Assembly (NCBI RefSeq): GCF_009834545.1
Contig: NZ_CP019427.1
Location: forward strand, 2,548,001 to 2,612,000
Direction of reading: 5' to 3'
Source of the DNA: Pseudomonas sp. S04
GTDB taxonomy: Bacteria; Pseudomonadota; Gammaproteobacteria; Pseudomonadales; Pseudomonadaceae
Length of the DNA: 64,000 nt
The notes under the pieces were generated by a model. It saw nothing but the letters and a program-made list of their open reading frames with translations, did no database searches and was not told where the DNA came from. The position numbers were made by a program, and so were the translations under genes. Below, piece by piece: positions 53,546 through 63,141 of the stretch (position 1 is the stretch's first letter; every line of letters begins with the position of its first letter).

Positions 53546-56244
53546 GTGATCCGGGCAATGGAATGCCCACTGCTGAGTGGGCAAGGCGCTACATAGATAC
53601 CTTCGGATTAGCCTTGGTTCCAATCGAGCCAGGGGAGAAGGGGCCGAAAGGTAGGGGTTGGAACAAGCCCGGCGGATACATCACGGACGCAGCGAAGGCA
53701 GTTGAGCTCTGGCAGAAGAAGCCCGGGCACAACCTAGGGGTGGTGCTTGGCCCTAGTCGGATCTGCTCGCTGGACGTCGATGATGTGCAGTGGACTCGGC
53801 ATGTTCTTTATGACCAGCTGGAAATCGATCTGGATGCTATGGCGCTGGTGTTCCCGACTGTGGTCGGCAACCCGGCACGTTTTCGCATCATGTTTCGAGT
53901 TCCAGAGGGCGTTGAGCTGACCCGCCATTCGTTGGCGTGGCCGAACGAGAAGGATCCCGACGGTTCGATCCACAGGGCGCTGACTGCCAAGATCAAAGCA
54001 GCCAAGGACGCGGGTGATGTCGCTGGCGAAGTTGAGGCGCGAGCCGAGGCTGAGGAGTACCAGCGCATCACAGTGTTTGAACTGCGCGGCGGCTTGGTGC
54101 AGGACGTGTTGCCGCCTTCGATTCACCCAGGAACAGGGAAACCGTACACCTGGCGCACGCCACCGAGTGCTGCTGATGGGTTGCCAGAGCTCACTCCCGA
54201 ACTGCTGGCGATCTGGAACAACTGGGACGCCTTCAAGCGTGACGCCGAGGCCGCGTGCCCTTGGGCACCGAAACTGGCTCTTGCGCCGGGCAAGCCGATT
54301 ACTCGGATGGCGCCGGTGAAGGGCAAGCAGCCCTCAGTGATCGATGAGTTCAATCGCGGCCATGATGTGCAAGAGCTGCTGCGCAGCCATGGCTATATCA
54401 AACGCGGTAGCAAGTGGCTTTATCCTCAAAGCAGTACGGGCTTACCGGGCATCACGGTGAGCGACGAGGGGAGGGTCTATTCGCACCATGGAGCTGATCC
54501 GCTGGCCAACGGGCATCAGAACGATGCCTTTGAGGTGTTCTGCTTACTCGAGCACGGCGGTGATCAGTCCCAAGCGGTCAAGGCTGCGGCGCGTATGTTG
54601 GGTATGCAGCATTCATCGGCTCCAGACTCGCGTGATCTTCCCCCCACCCCATCTGCTGAACCGAGCGGGCAGAGCCAAGTGGGTGAGGGCGCGTCCAGTG
54701 ATGTTGCTCCGGCTACTGACGGGGGCGCGGGGGAGGCATTGACGCTTGAACAGGTGCTCCGTCGCTTTGCGCTGGTCGAGGGCACCACGCAAGTGTGGGA
54801 TTGCGACCAGTCTCGGGTGATGAAGAAGGCCGCATTTGAAGCGCGTGTGGGCAAGCCTCTGGCCAAAGCGTGGCTGGATGACATGGACAAACGGTTGATT
54901 GCAGATGATCACGTCCGCGACATCGAGCAAGCGCGGCGGATGGCGAGCAAGAAGGGCGGGGCGTTGGGTATGCCACCGACTGACCGTTATGTGTACATCG
55001 ACGGGACCAAGGATGTTTGGGATCGGGAGAAAAAGCGGCGTATTGCTGAAGGCGCGGTGAAGATGGCGCTCGGCGACACCTATCCGCTGTGGCTCAACAG
55101 TAGTGAGCGGCGCACAGTGGATGTCGAACACATCGTGTTTGATCCGACCATGAGCAAAGACCCTGTCGTGTACATTAATACCTTTGATGGTCTGCCGCTC
55201 GAGCCAATCCGGGATGACGAAGCCTGCGCCAATCTGCGTTGGCTGATTTCCTTTTTGTGCAACCACGACGAAGCGGCGGCTCAATGGCTGATCCGTTGGC
55301 TGGCGTTCCCGTTGCAGCACTTGGGCGCCAAAATGGACACCGCCGTGCTGATGCACTCGATCATGGAGGGCTCGGGTAAAAGCCTGCTGTTCGCCGATGC
55401 GCTGGGCATGCTGTATGGCCAGTACGCTGCCACGGTTGGCCAGACGCAGTTGGAGAGCAACTTCAACGCCTGGCAAAGCCGCAAGTTGTGGTCCGTCTTC
55501 GAAGAGGTTGTCAGTCGTGATCAGCGTTACAACCAGGTGGGCAAGATCAAGCACCTGATCACCGGCAAGACGGTGCGGATGGAATCGAAGTTCATCAACG
55601 GTTGGGAGGAAGCCAACCACATGAACGCGGTGTTCCTGAGCAACGAAATCTTGCCGTGGCCGATCAGTGAAAGCGACCGGCGGATGCTGGTGATGTGGCC
55701 TATGGAAACCTTGCCGGTCGAGCGGCAAAAGGCGATCGGTAGAGAGCTGGAACAGGGCGGCGTCGCGGCGCTGTACGGCTGGTTGTTGTCGGTCGATCTG
55801 GGTGACTTCAACCAGCGGACGCGACCACCCTCGACGGATGCCCGTGAACGCTTGGTGGCCTTGAGTCGGGCCGGGTGGCAGACGTTCTTGCATCTGTGGA
55901 AGTACAGCGAATTGGGCCACGGACTTTGGGGGCCGTGCCTGTCGACCGACCTCTATTCGCTGTTCCTCGAATGGTGCCAGCGCAATAAAGAGCATGTGAT
56001 GAGTCAGACGAAGTTCTCTCTGTTCATCAGCTCCGAGGTCGATAAAACGCGTGCCATTCCCTGGACCGATGGTAACAACCGGCGCTTTGGCGCGTTCTTC
56101 TTTCCCGTTGATCAGGACGCTTCCCCGCCCCCATCACTGAAGGCGGCCGAGCTGGGCAAGCAGGTCGAAAACTGGCGGGCCAAAGCGAAGCTTGCGGGTT
56201 GGCATGTCGACAGCTGGGACCACATTAAGGCGGCTGCCGCATGA
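53542..56244 (+). CDS. Phage primase-helicase (prim-pol domain plus D5-like helicase)
   Basis: A 900-residue replication protein. The N-terminal prim-pol-like domain (about 10-210) has GVVLGPSRICSLDVDD, where the Asp pair is the probable metal site. The middle and C-terminal part hold a D5/DUF5906-type superfamily 3 helicase with Walker A MEGSGKSLLF and ARKLWSVFEE/VFLSNEI-like helicase motifs. It is expected to prime and unwind at the phage origin. The start at 53542 overlaps the zinc-finger gene by 4 bases. Confidence 0.88.
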   Translation: MSDPGNGMPTAEWARRYIDTFGLALVPIEPGEKGPKGRGWNKPGGYITDAAKAVELWQKKPGHNLGVVLGPSRICSLDVDDVQWTRHVLYDQLEIDLDAMALVFPTVVGNPARFRIMFRVPEGVELTRHSLAWPNEKDPDGSIHRALTAKIKAAKDAGDVAGEVEARAEAEEYQRITVFELRGGLVQDVLPPSIHPGTGKPYTWRTPPSAADGLPELTPELLAIWNNWDAFKRDAEAACPWAPKLALAPGKPITRMAPVKGKQPSVIDEFNRGHDVQELLRSHGYIKRGSKWLYPQSSTGLPGITVSDEGRVYSHHGADPLANGHQNDAFEVFCLLEHGGDQSQAVKAAARMLGMQHSSAPDSRDLPPTPSAEPSGQSQVGEGASSDVAPATDGGAGEALTLEQVLRRFALVEGTTQVWDCDQSRVMKKAAFEARVGKPLAKAWLDDMDKRLIADDHVRDIEQARRMASKKGGALGMPPTDRYVYIDGTKDVWDREKKRRIAEGAVKMALGDTYPLWLNSSERRTVDVEHIVFDPTMSKDPVVYINTFDGLPLEPIRDDEACANLRWLISFLCNHDEAAAQWLIRWLAFPLQHLGAKMDTAVLMHSIMEGSGKSLLFADALGMLYGQYAATVGQTQLESNFNAWQSRKLWSVFEEVVSRDQRYNQVGKIKHLITGKTVRMESKFINGWEEANHMNAVFLSNEILPWPISESDRRMLVMWPMETLPVERQKAIGRELEQGGVAALYGWLLSVDLGDFNQRTRPPSTDARERLVALSRAGWQTFLHLWKYSELGHGLWGPCLSTDLYSLFLEWCQRNKEHVMSQTKFSLFISSEVDKTRAIPWTDGNNRRFGAFFFPVDQDASPPPSLKAAELGKQVENWRAKAKLAGWHVDSWDHIKAAAA

Positions 56245-56576
56245 CTACAGCTAAAAGTGTGTTGGGTGTGTCGGGTGTGTGTTGGGTTGATTTCAGATAC
56301 CCCACACAGATTGGAGCCTTATATTTCGGCGGTTTGCCGGCTTTGTGTCGGGTGTGTTGGGTTTCGCTACGCGTGTGCGCATGCGTGACGTTAGAGGGTC
56401 GGTTTCTGATGGCTGATTATTTTCTTCATGCGAGAACAGAAATACCCAACAAACCCAACACACTAAACACAATTCGATTGAAGCTATTGATTTTAAAGGT
56501 TTTTGTGTGTGTTGGGTTTGTGTTGGGTGTGGTGTTTTTTGTGTTGGGTTCGGTTGTCGGAGGGATTCAGGGATGA
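56241..56576 (+). CDS. Doubtful small protein encoded by a repeat-rich stretch
   Basis: A 111-residue frame in line with its neighbours (4-base overlaps on both sides), but with very odd composition (repeated C-W-V-type and G-V-L stretches). It is produced by many TGTTGGGT repeats. It might be a small membrane protein, because its last 35 residues are hydrophobic, or the DNA may be non-coding and act as an origin. Confidence 0.35.
   Translation: MTTAKSVLGVSGVCWVDFRYPTQIGALYFGGLPALCRVCWVSLRVCACVTLEGRFLMADYFLHARTEIPNKPNTLNTIRLKLLILKVFVCVGFVLGVVFFVLGSVVGGIQG
56260..56549. repeat. Cluster of eight TGTTGGGT repeats, possible phage replication origin
   Basis: TGTTGGGT occurs at 56260, 56280, 56355, 56510, 56521 and 56542. 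The complement ACCCAACA occurs at 56444 and 56453. It lies directly behind the primase-helicase gene, a usual place for an origin with iterated sites. An AT-rich stretch (56461-56505) lies in the middle. Confidence 0.5.
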
Positions 56577-57049
56577 TTGACGATATCGAGAGCTTGATGC
56601 GGCATTGGGGCGAGCAGTTGGGCCAGTACGGCCATGAGGCCAGCTTGGGCAGCCAGATGGGCACAATCATGGATTGGAAAGGTAGCGCACCGCGTGGAAC
56701 GCCTGGGACTCGGCCGCTCATCGGTGGCGGTTCAGGGATGGACTACGCCGCCGCCCAGGTCGACGCGGCCATCATGGAGCTTGAAAACCGCGACGAACGT
56801 GGGCTGAAGTTAGCGAGTCTGGCTCGACTGCGTTATGGCCATAGCGTTCCGGTGCGCCAACAGATGCAGGAAATTGGCTTGGCGGAAGGCGCTGACCGTA
56901 CCTATCGCAATTGGGTCCATGCACTACATCAGCAAGTGATGGTGATCCTGATGGCACGCATGGGGGTCGCCCGTGCCCATCCCGTTCGTCGGGGTGGCTT
57001 ACCTCAAGCCTGCGTCAAAGTTGCGTCAAAGTCGCGTCGAAACGAATGA
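56573..57049 (+). CDS. Hypothetical phage protein, possible antitermination-type regulator
   Basis: A 158-residue protein, not securely recognised. Its C-terminal half (LRYGHSVPVRQQMQEIGLAEGADRTYRNWVHALHQQ) looks like a sigma-factor/Q-type helix-turn-helix. Its position before the lysis and packaging genes is where a late-gene antiterminator would sit. It follows GGAGGGATTCAGGG. Confidence 0.5.
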   Translation: MIDDIESLMRHWGEQLGQYGHEASLGSQMGTIMDWKGSAPRGTPGTRPLIGGGSGMDYAAAQVDAAIMELENRDERGLKLASLARLRYGHSVPVRQQMQEIGLAEGADRTYRNWVHALHQQVMVILMARMGVARAHPVRRGGLPQACVKVASKSRRNE

Positions 57050-57177
57050 CCGAAAATACCCCCTTTTCGGTTTTTCCGGAGGAGGGTAAAAAGTCTCCAC
57101 GATCTGGAATCTGCGCCTTGGTGCTGACCTCGCACGTGCTGTGCAGCTTCATCCGGCCCTCCCTGAGCCGGTCACCT

Positions 57178-57200
57178 AACCCCGCTTCGGCGGGGTTTTT
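57178..57200 (+). terminator. Rho-independent terminator
   Basis: AACCCCGCTTCGGCGGGGTT is followed by a T-run, 26 bp before the holin start. A late antiterminator would have to read through it. Confidence 0.85.
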
Positions 57201-57225
57201 CATTCCAATGCCGAGGAGGCAACGC

Positions 57226-57576
57226 ATGTCGACTGAACAGGAGGTCCAGCAGTCGCTGGCCGATCTTCCTACCTGGCTGCTGATTCTGGTGGCGCTCGCG
57301 GGTTTAACCGGGGAGATGTGGCGTGCTGATGCGGCAGGGATGGCGGTGCCGGTGTTGGTGAAGCGGGTGCTGTTGCGCTTCGGTGCTTCTGCCGTTTTTG
57401 GTCTCGCGACGGTGATGCTCGCCACGGCACTGGGGTGCAGTTTGATGACTGCCGCTGCAATAGGCAGCGTTGTGGCTTGTCTCGGTGCCGATATGGCCAG
57501 CGGGCTGTACGCTCGTTGGTTGGCAAAGCGGGCAGGGATCTGCGAGGCACCGTCGACCGGTGGCGGACAGGCATGA
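57226..57576 (+). CDS. Phage holin
   Basis: A 116-residue protein with three hydrophobic segments (about 18-34, 49-70, 76-95) and charged ends. It fits the LydA-type phage holin family (PF16083). The ATG at 57226 is preceded by GAGGAGG; the open frame continues upstream only by reading through the terminator, so I reject a longer start. It would make the membrane lesion at lysis. Confidence 0.8.
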   Translation: MSTEQEVQQSLADLPTWLLILVALAGLTGEMWRADAAGMAVPVLVKRVLLRFGASAVFGLATVMLATALGCSLMTAAAIGSVVACLGADMASGLYARWLAKRAGICEAPSTGGGQA

Positions 57577-57659
57577 ATTCGCCGGGGACCCTGGGAATAT
57601 TCGTGGGGTACGGGGTAGGAAACCCGCGGGAAAGTGTTAGCGGCTAGGTTTACCACGTT

Positions 57660-57702
57660 GGTTGACAGAGGTTGACGGTGGTTGACAGCCCTAGGTTGAC
57701 AG
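57660..57702 (+). repeat. Four GGTTGAC repeats in front of the terminase genes
   Basis: GGTTGACAG or GGTTGACGG starts at 57660, 57670, 57680 and 57694. The first three are exactly 10 bp apart, one DNA turn. They end just before the ribosome site of the small terminase gene and may form a packaging-protein binding site. Confidence 0.55.
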
Positions 57703-57711
57703 GAGGTTTAC

Positions 57712-58275
57712 ATGACCATTTTGAGTCGCACGGAATATGCGGCAAGTAAGGGCTGGTCCCGCCAGTACGTTGGTAAATTGGCACAGCGTGGCCGTCTTGT
57801 TCTGACGCTGGACGGAAAGGTGGACGTTGAGGCAAGCGAGCAATACCTCGCGATGACCAGCGATCCTTCCCGCAGTAATTCCCTTGGCAACACTCCGCTG
57901 GTCATCGGCCACCAAGAGCAAGAGCCCACGTTCCCACATACATCGCCGGGCGCGATTCCCACGGCTGCGCCGGACTACCAAAAAGCCCGAACCCGGCTTG
58001 CGCTGGCCCAGGCTGAAAAGGCCGAGGGCGAAGTACTCAAGGCGAACGGTGAGTTGGTGGAGCGATCAGTTGTCGATGAGGCGGCTTTCGCATCGGGTCG
58101 GATGGTTCGCGATCTTCTCTTGGCGCTGCCGCCCAAGCTCGCCCCAGAACTGTCAGCAATGAATGATCCTTGGGATATCGAAAAGCACCTGATGAAAGAG
58201 CTCCGTAGTGTGCTTGAGGATGCCGAGCGCATTTCCACAGAAGACTTTATTCACGCTGTAACGACTACGAGCTAA
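57712..58275 (+). CDS. Terminase small subunit (Nu1-like)
   Basis: A 187-residue protein. An N-terminal helix-turn-helix (LSRTEYAASKGWSRQYVGKLAQRGRLVLTLDGKVDVEAS) resembles lambda Nu1. A long helical region (QKARTRLALAQAEKAEGEVLKANGELVE) would bind the large subunit. It recognises phage DNA to begin packaging. AGGAGG is 5 bases upstream of the start. Confidence 0.87.
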   Translation: MTILSRTEYAASKGWSRQYVGKLAQRGRLVLTLDGKVDVEASEQYLAMTSDPSRSNSLGNTPLVIGHQEQEPTFPHTSPGAIPTAAPDYQKARTRLALAQAEKAEGEVLKANGELVERSVVDEAAFASGRMVRDLLLALPPKLAPELSAMNDPWDIEKHLMKELRSVLEDAERISTEDFIHAVTTTS

Positions 58276-58279
58276 ACCT

Positions 58280-60304
58280 ATGCCTGCCGAATATGCCAAC
58301 GGTGCAGAGGTGTACCGCGAGGCGTATTACCGTGGGCTGCGTCCAGAGCCAGCGCTTTGGGTTGATGAGTGGGCCGATGAGTACATGCGTATCCCGCGTG
58401 ATACCGGTGCTGCCGAACCAGGAAAATACCGTACATCGCGAACACCCTACGCTCGCGAGCCGATGCAATGCTTGTCGCCATCGCATCGGTGCAAACGTGT
58501 GGTCACTATGGTGGCCTCGCAACTTATGAAAACGCAGATTGCCTTGAATTGGATTGGTGGTCTGATCCACATGGCGCCTTCCAACATCCTCACCTTGTTG
58601 CCGAGTTTGGGGCTGGCCAAGCGGGTGTCCTCGCGGATTAGCAAGACGATCAAGGCAACGCCCGTATTGCGGGAGCGTGTCGCCTCCAGTCGTTCGCGTG
58701 ATGCGCGCAACACCATGGACACCAAAGAGTTTGAGGGTGGTTCGTTGTACGTCACCACCGCCGGCTCGGCAGCGAACCTGTCGGAGCTGTCGGCACGCTA
58801 CATTTACGGCGACGAGATCGACCGATGGGAGGTAGACATCGGCGAGGAGGGCGATCCCATCGAACTCGCGGAAACCCGGGGCAGTACCTTCGGCCGCAAC
58901 GCCAAGTTCTACTTCTCCAGCTCACCGACCATCAAGGGCGCCTCGCGGATCTCCGACCTGTTCGAGGGCAGCGACCAGCGTTATTACTACGTGCCATGTC
59001 CGACCTGCGGGCACATGCAGACCTTGGAATGGGAGCGCCTTCACTACTCCAAGGACTACAGCGTGGTGCACTACCAGTGTGCGGAGCCTGAATGTGACGT
59101 GTTGATCGAGGAATTCAACAAGGGCGAAATGCTCGCCAAAGGCGAGTGGCGCGCCCATGCCGAGGGCGACGGCGAGACGGTCGGGTTTCACCTCAACGCG
59201 CTGTACTCGCCGCTGGGCTGGATGGACTGGAAGTCCCTGGCCAAGCAATTCGAGAAGGCAAAAAAGGCCCAGGCCAAGGGTGATCTTGAGCCCATGCAGG
59301 TGTTCTACAACACCCGTCTCGCCAAAGTCTGGGACAGTGCGCAGGAGCAAACCAAGGCCGAAGTGCTGATTGCTCGGGCGCGGTTGGAGGCTTACACCCT
59401 CGGCACGATGCCGGCCGGTGTGCTGATGCTGACTGGCGCCGTCGACGTCCAGGCCAACCGCCTGGAGCTGATGGTGATGGGCTATGGCGTTGGCATGGAA
59501 CGTTGGGTCGTTGACCACCAGGTGATCTGGGGCGATCCGGCGGACGAGCGCACATGGGCGGTACTGGACGAAAAGCTCAAGGTTCGTTATCGGCATCCTT
59601 GCGGTGTCGGGTTGGCGATCCTCGCCACCGGTGTTGACTCCGGCGGTCACCACACCGATGAGGTCTATCAGTTCTGCCGCGTCCGTCGCTGGCGAAACAT
59701 CTTCGCCATCAAGGGCGCGAGTAAGCCTGGCAGGCCGGTGATTGCGCAGCGCCCGTCCATGGTCGACGTGACCTGGAAGGGCCAGACCGAACGTAACGGT
59801 GCCGAACTTTGGTTCGTGGGTACCGACACCGCGAAGGACTGGATCTACAACCGATACCCGTTCGAGTCCGGGCCGGGCGTGTTGCACTTCGCCAACGACC
59901 TGCCGGACGACTTCTTTGTCCAGTGTGTTGCAGAGCGCAAGGTCGCCCGCTATGTGCACGGTCACAAACGCATCGAGTGGGTCAAGGGCAAGGCCGAGCG
60001 TAACGAAGCGCTCGATCTGATGGTGTATTGCCTGGCCATGGCGCACTACTTGGGCATCAACCGGTATCAGGAACATGACTGGGACCGGGTCCGGCAGTCG
60101 TTGGCGCAGTCGGGGTTGTTCGACGAGGCGCTGGATATCAAACCCGTTCAGGGCGAGCGCGTCACCACCGCAATATCAACATCGCCGGTTGCTGCCACCG
60201 TGCAACCAACACCAACACCTGCTGCTCCAGTCGCGCCATCGCGGCCCGTAGCAACGCCACCCCAACGGCGCAGCTCCGCCAGCGGTTACCTGAAGAGACG
60301 CTGA
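58280..60304 (+). CDS. Terminase large subunit (lambda gpA family)
   Basis: A 674-residue packaging motor of the PF05876 (GpA) family. Features include the adenine/Walker A region VTMVASQLMKTQ, Walker B ARYIYGDEID, and CPTCGHMQTLEWERL with a Cys pair. The C-terminal nuclease part includes GAVDVQANRLELMVMGYG and GVDSGGHHTDEVYQFC, with metal-binding Asp residues. It cuts and translocates DNA into the prohead. Confidence 0.93.
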   Translation: MPAEYANGAEVYREAYYRGLRPEPALWVDEWADEYMRIPRDTGAAEPGKYRTSRTPYAREPMQCLSPSHRCKRVVTMVASQLMKTQIALNWIGGLIHMAPSNILTLLPSLGLAKRVSSRISKTIKATPVLRERVASSRSRDARNTMDTKEFEGGSLYVTTAGSAANLSELSARYIYGDEIDRWEVDIGEEGDPIELAETRGSTFGRNAKFYFSSSPTIKGASRISDLFEGSDQRYYYVPCPTCGHMQTLEWERLHYSKDYSVVHYQCAEPECDVLIEEFNKGEMLAKGEWRAHAEGDGETVGFHLNALYSPLGWMDWKSLAKQFEKAKKAQAKGDLEPMQVFYNTRLAKVWDSAQEQTKAEVLIARARLEAYTLGTMPAGVLMLTGAVDVQANRLELMVMGYGVGMERWVVDHQVIWGDPADERTWAVLDEKLKVRYRHPCGVGLAILATGVDSGGHHTDEVYQFCRVRRWRNIFAIKGASKPGRPVIAQRPSMVDVTWKGQTERNGAELWFVGTDTAKDWIYNRYPFESGPGVLHFANDLPDDFFVQCVAERKVARYVHGHKRIEWVKGKAERNEALDLMVYCLAMAHYLGINRYQEHDWDRVRQSLAQSGLFDEALDIKPVQGERVTTAISTSPVAATVQPTPTPAAPVAPSRPVATPPQRRSSASGYLKRR

Positions 60305-60305
60305 T

Positions 60306-60512
60306 ATGTCATTTACTCAGAAGCACCTCGACGCGGTTGAGGGGGCTATCGCTCGCGGTGAAAAAACCGTGCGCTATGGCGACCGCACCGTGGAATACCG
60401 ATCCATTGACGAGCTGCTCAAGGCTCGCGATGAGATCCGCACCTCGCTGGTCAACTCAGCCGGCCCGCGCTCTCGAGTGGTCCGGCTATACCACGGAGGC
60501 AAAGGCATCTAA
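60306..60512 (+). CDS. gpW-like head-tail joining protein
   Basis: A 68-residue protein, the same length as lambda gpW, with the family pattern of two helices around a short hairpin (GEKTVRYGDRTVEYRSIDELLKARDEI). It lies between terminase and portal genes as in lambda. Confidence 0.87.
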   Translation: MSFTQKHLDAVEGAIARGEKTVRYGDRTVEYRSIDELLKARDEIRTSLVNSAGPRSRVVRLYHGGKGI

Positions 60513-61993
60513 TGGCTCGACATTATCCGACGCTGACCCGTAATGGATTCTTGTTGCCGTCGAACATCAAGGCCAGTTACGAAGGCGCCGGGGAGGGCCG
60601 TCGGTCCACTGGCTGGGATGCGCCGGATAACGGGATCAACAGCATCAACACCCCGGCATTGCGTAACCTGCGCTCCCGTTCTCGTGCGGCAGTACGCAAT
60701 GACCCCTATGCCTTCAACGTCATCGAAAAGCGCGTCAGCAATCTGATCGGCACCGGGATCAACCCTCGGCCGAAAACCGACGACGATGCGTTACGCAAAG
60801 TGTTGCAGGAGCTCTGGGAGGACTGGGTCGATGAATCGGATGCCGATGAGCGCACCGACTTTTACGGCCAGCAGGCGTTGATCGCTCGCACGGTCGAAAC
60901 CTCGGGTGAGTGTTTTGTCCGGTTGCGACCACGCGGCTTGGATGAGGGGCTCGCGGTGCCCTTGCAGCTTCAGGTGCTGGCACCGGAGTTCGTGCCGCAT
61001 GACAAGTTCGAGACCACCAAAACCGGCAACTTCATCCGTGCCGGGATCGAGTTCACGCCGGGCGGCAAGCGGGTGGCGTACTGGATGTACCTGGCGCACC
61101 CGCGAGATGCGTCGTCGCTGAACGCAGGTTACAACCAGTTGGTGCGGGTGCCAGCTGCCCAGGTATTGCACATCTTCGAACCAGTCGAACCCGGTCAGTT
61201 GCGCGGCGTGCCGCGCTTGTCGCCAGTGCTCAAACGCCTGCGCAGTCTCGACAACTACGACGACGCAGTGTTGTTCCGCCAAGAGGTGGCCAACCTGTTT
61301 GCCGGTTTCATCAGTCGCCCGGCACCGGACTCCGGACAGACGCCCAGAGATCCGGTCACCGGCCAACTGCTGAGCACCGACCGCGATGGCTTCACACCGA
61401 TGGTCGCGTTGGAGCCCGGCACCATGCAGGAGCTGGGGCCAGGTGAAGAGGTCGAGTTCTCCAAGCCGCCGGATGCGGGCAACAACTACCCGGACTTTAT
61501 GCGGCAGCAGTTGATGGCCGCCGCAGCGGGGACTGGTACGCCTTACGAGATCCTTACCGGCGACATGCGCGAGGTCAACGACCGGGCGTTACGCGTGGTG
61601 CTCAACGAATTTCGGCGCCGGCTGGAACAGCTGCAATTCAGCGTGTACGTGCACCAGTTGTGTCGCCCAGTCCGTGCCGCGTGGATGGACATGGCGGTGC
61701 TGTCGGGTGTCCTAGTGCTGGACGGTTACGCGCAACGTCGCCGCGAATACCTGCGCACGCGTTGGGTGCCGCAAGGCTGGGCCTATATTCAGCCGGTGCA
61801 GGACGTCCAGGCGCGCCGGATGGAAGTGCAAGCGGGCTTCGCCTCGCGCAGCGAGATGGTCTTGCGCACCGGCTACGACGCCGAAACGGTCGACGCGGAA
61901 AACGCGGCGGATCTCGCCAGAGCCACAGGCCTTGGCCTCAATTACACCACTCTCGACGCCGTCGTTTCCCTCGACGACAAGGAGCAACCATGA
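60512..61993 (+). CDS. Phage portal protein (lambda gpB family)
   Basis: A 493-residue portal of the PF05136 family. Features include NDPYAFNVIEKRVSNLIGTGINPRP, GVPRLSPVLKRLRSLDNYDDA and PYEILTGDMREVNDRALRVVLNEFRR. It forms the DNA channel at one capsid vertex. It overlaps the gpW-like gene by one base and the protease gene by 4. Confidence 0.93.
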   Translation: MARHYPTLTRNGFLLPSNIKASYEGAGEGRRSTGWDAPDNGINSINTPALRNLRSRSRAAVRNDPYAFNVIEKRVSNLIGTGINPRPKTDDDALRKVLQELWEDWVDESDADERTDFYGQQALIARTVETSGECFVRLRPRGLDEGLAVPLQLQVLAPEFVPHDKFETTKTGNFIRAGIEFTPGGKRVAYWMYLAHPRDASSLNAGYNQLVRVPAAQVLHIFEPVEPGQLRGVPRLSPVLKRLRSLDNYDDAVLFRQEVANLFAGFISRPAPDSGQTPRDPVTGQLLSTDRDGFTPMVALEPGTMQELGPGEEVEFSKPPDAGNNYPDFMRQQLMAAAAGTGTPYEILTGDMREVNDRALRVVLNEFRRRLEQLQFSVYVHQLCRPVRAAWMDMAVLSGVLVLDGYAQRRREYLRTRWVPQGWAYIQPVQDVQARRMEVQAGFASRSEMVLRTGYDAETVDAENAADLARATGLGLNYTTLDAVVSLDDKEQP

Positions 61994-63141
61994 GCAAAAA
62001 AGCGCTCCCGCGCATCTACGACAAGGCCGGCAAGCGCGTGCCGGTCCAGGACAAAAGCTGGTACGCCGTGCAAGCCAGCGGCGAAGCCGAACAACGCACC
62101 ATCGAAGTCTTTGTGTATGGCGAGATCGGTTACTGGGGCGTCACGGCCAATCAGTTCGTGCTGGATCTGCAGACGATGGACGACGGTGTGTCGCCAGTCA
62201 TCGTCGCCTTCAACAGCATCGGCGGTGACTTGTTCGACGGCCTGGCCATTCACAACGCGCTGTCGCGTCTCGGTGAGCGTTGCACCGGTCGTGTTGATGC
62301 CTTGGCGGCCAGTGCGGCCAGCGTGGCGGTCTGCGGCGCGCACCGGGTGGTGATCGCGGCCAACGCCATGCTGATGATTCACAACCCCTGGACCTACGCC
62401 TCGGGCGATGCCGAGGACTTCCGCAAGGTGGCCCAGGTGCTGGACCAAACCATGGAAGCGATTATCGCTGCCTACAAGTCCAAGGCGCCGGACATCGACG
62501 AAGCCGAGCTACGGCGGATGGTTGATGCTGAAACCTGGCTCACCGCCAATGAAGCGGTGGCACTGGGCCTGGCCGATGAAGTGGGCGAGGGCGTGAAGGT
62601 CAAGGCCTGCCTCGGCCAGGGTGGGGTGTTGCAGCGCTACCAGCATGCACCGGCAGATCTGCTGGCCCAGCTCGACGAACCACCCGAGTCAGATCCTGAA
62701 TTGGAGCCTGTCGACCCACCGGCGCCGCCCGTGGTCGACTCGGCCAAGCTGGCGCTGATGATCACCCAGCGTTGCGCTGAGGGTGGCATCAGCAACCTGG
62801 TCGAACCGCTGCTCAGTTCGACCAAGCTTGAAAGCGAGTCCATCGTCCTGGCCGGGTTGACCCGCGCCAAGGCCGTGCACGATCTCTGTGTCGCGGCGAG
62901 GTTGCCAGAGTTCAGCGCCGAGTACGTCGCGGCGGGGCTGGACGCACCGGCGGTCCGTGCGCGTCTGTTCGACAAGATCGTCGGCAGCGGCAAGGGCTTC
63001 GAAATCGACAACAGCCTGCCACTGGACAACGACCCACCGGCGAAGGTGCAGGCGAAGCAAATCGATCAGCCTTCCATCTGGTCCGCCCGACACGCCGCGC
63101 ATTCCGGCAAACCCCAATCCGCTACAGGAGCAAGAACATGA
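61990..63141 (+). CDS. ClpP-like prohead protease, possible scaffold fusion
   Basis: A 383-residue protein. Its first 210 residues are a ClpP/SppA-like serine protease with FNSIGGDLFDGLAI, the nucleophile Ser in ALAASAASVAVCG and the His in LMIHNPW. The tail (about 230-383) is acidic and helical and may serve as scaffold, as lambda gpC carries the scaffold protein Nu3. The start is at 61990, overlapping the portal gene. Confidence 0.88.
   Translation: MSKKALPRIYDKAGKRVPVQDKSWYAVQASGEAEQRTIEVFVYGEIGYWGVTANQFVLDLQTMDDGVSPVIVAFNSIGGDLFDGLAIHNALSRLGERCTGRVDALAASAASVAVCGAHRVVIAANAMLMIHNPWTYASGDAEDFRKVAQVLDQTMEAIIAAYKSKAPDIDEAELRRMVDAETWLTANEAVALGLADEVGEGVKVKACLGQGGVLQRYQHAPADLLAQLDEPPESDPELEPVDPPAPPVVDSAKLALMITQRCAEGGISNLVEPLLSSTKLESESIVLAGLTRAKAVHDLCVAARLPEFSAEYVAAGLDAPAVRARLFDKIVGSGKGFEIDNSLPLDNDPPAKVQAKQIDQPSIWSARHAAHSGKPQSATGART

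Noticed and set aside
57046..57225. Longer N-terminus of the holin starting at the ATG at 57046
   Set aside because: It would translate through a rho-independent terminator (giving NPASAGFF). The ATG at 57226 has an excellent ribosome site.
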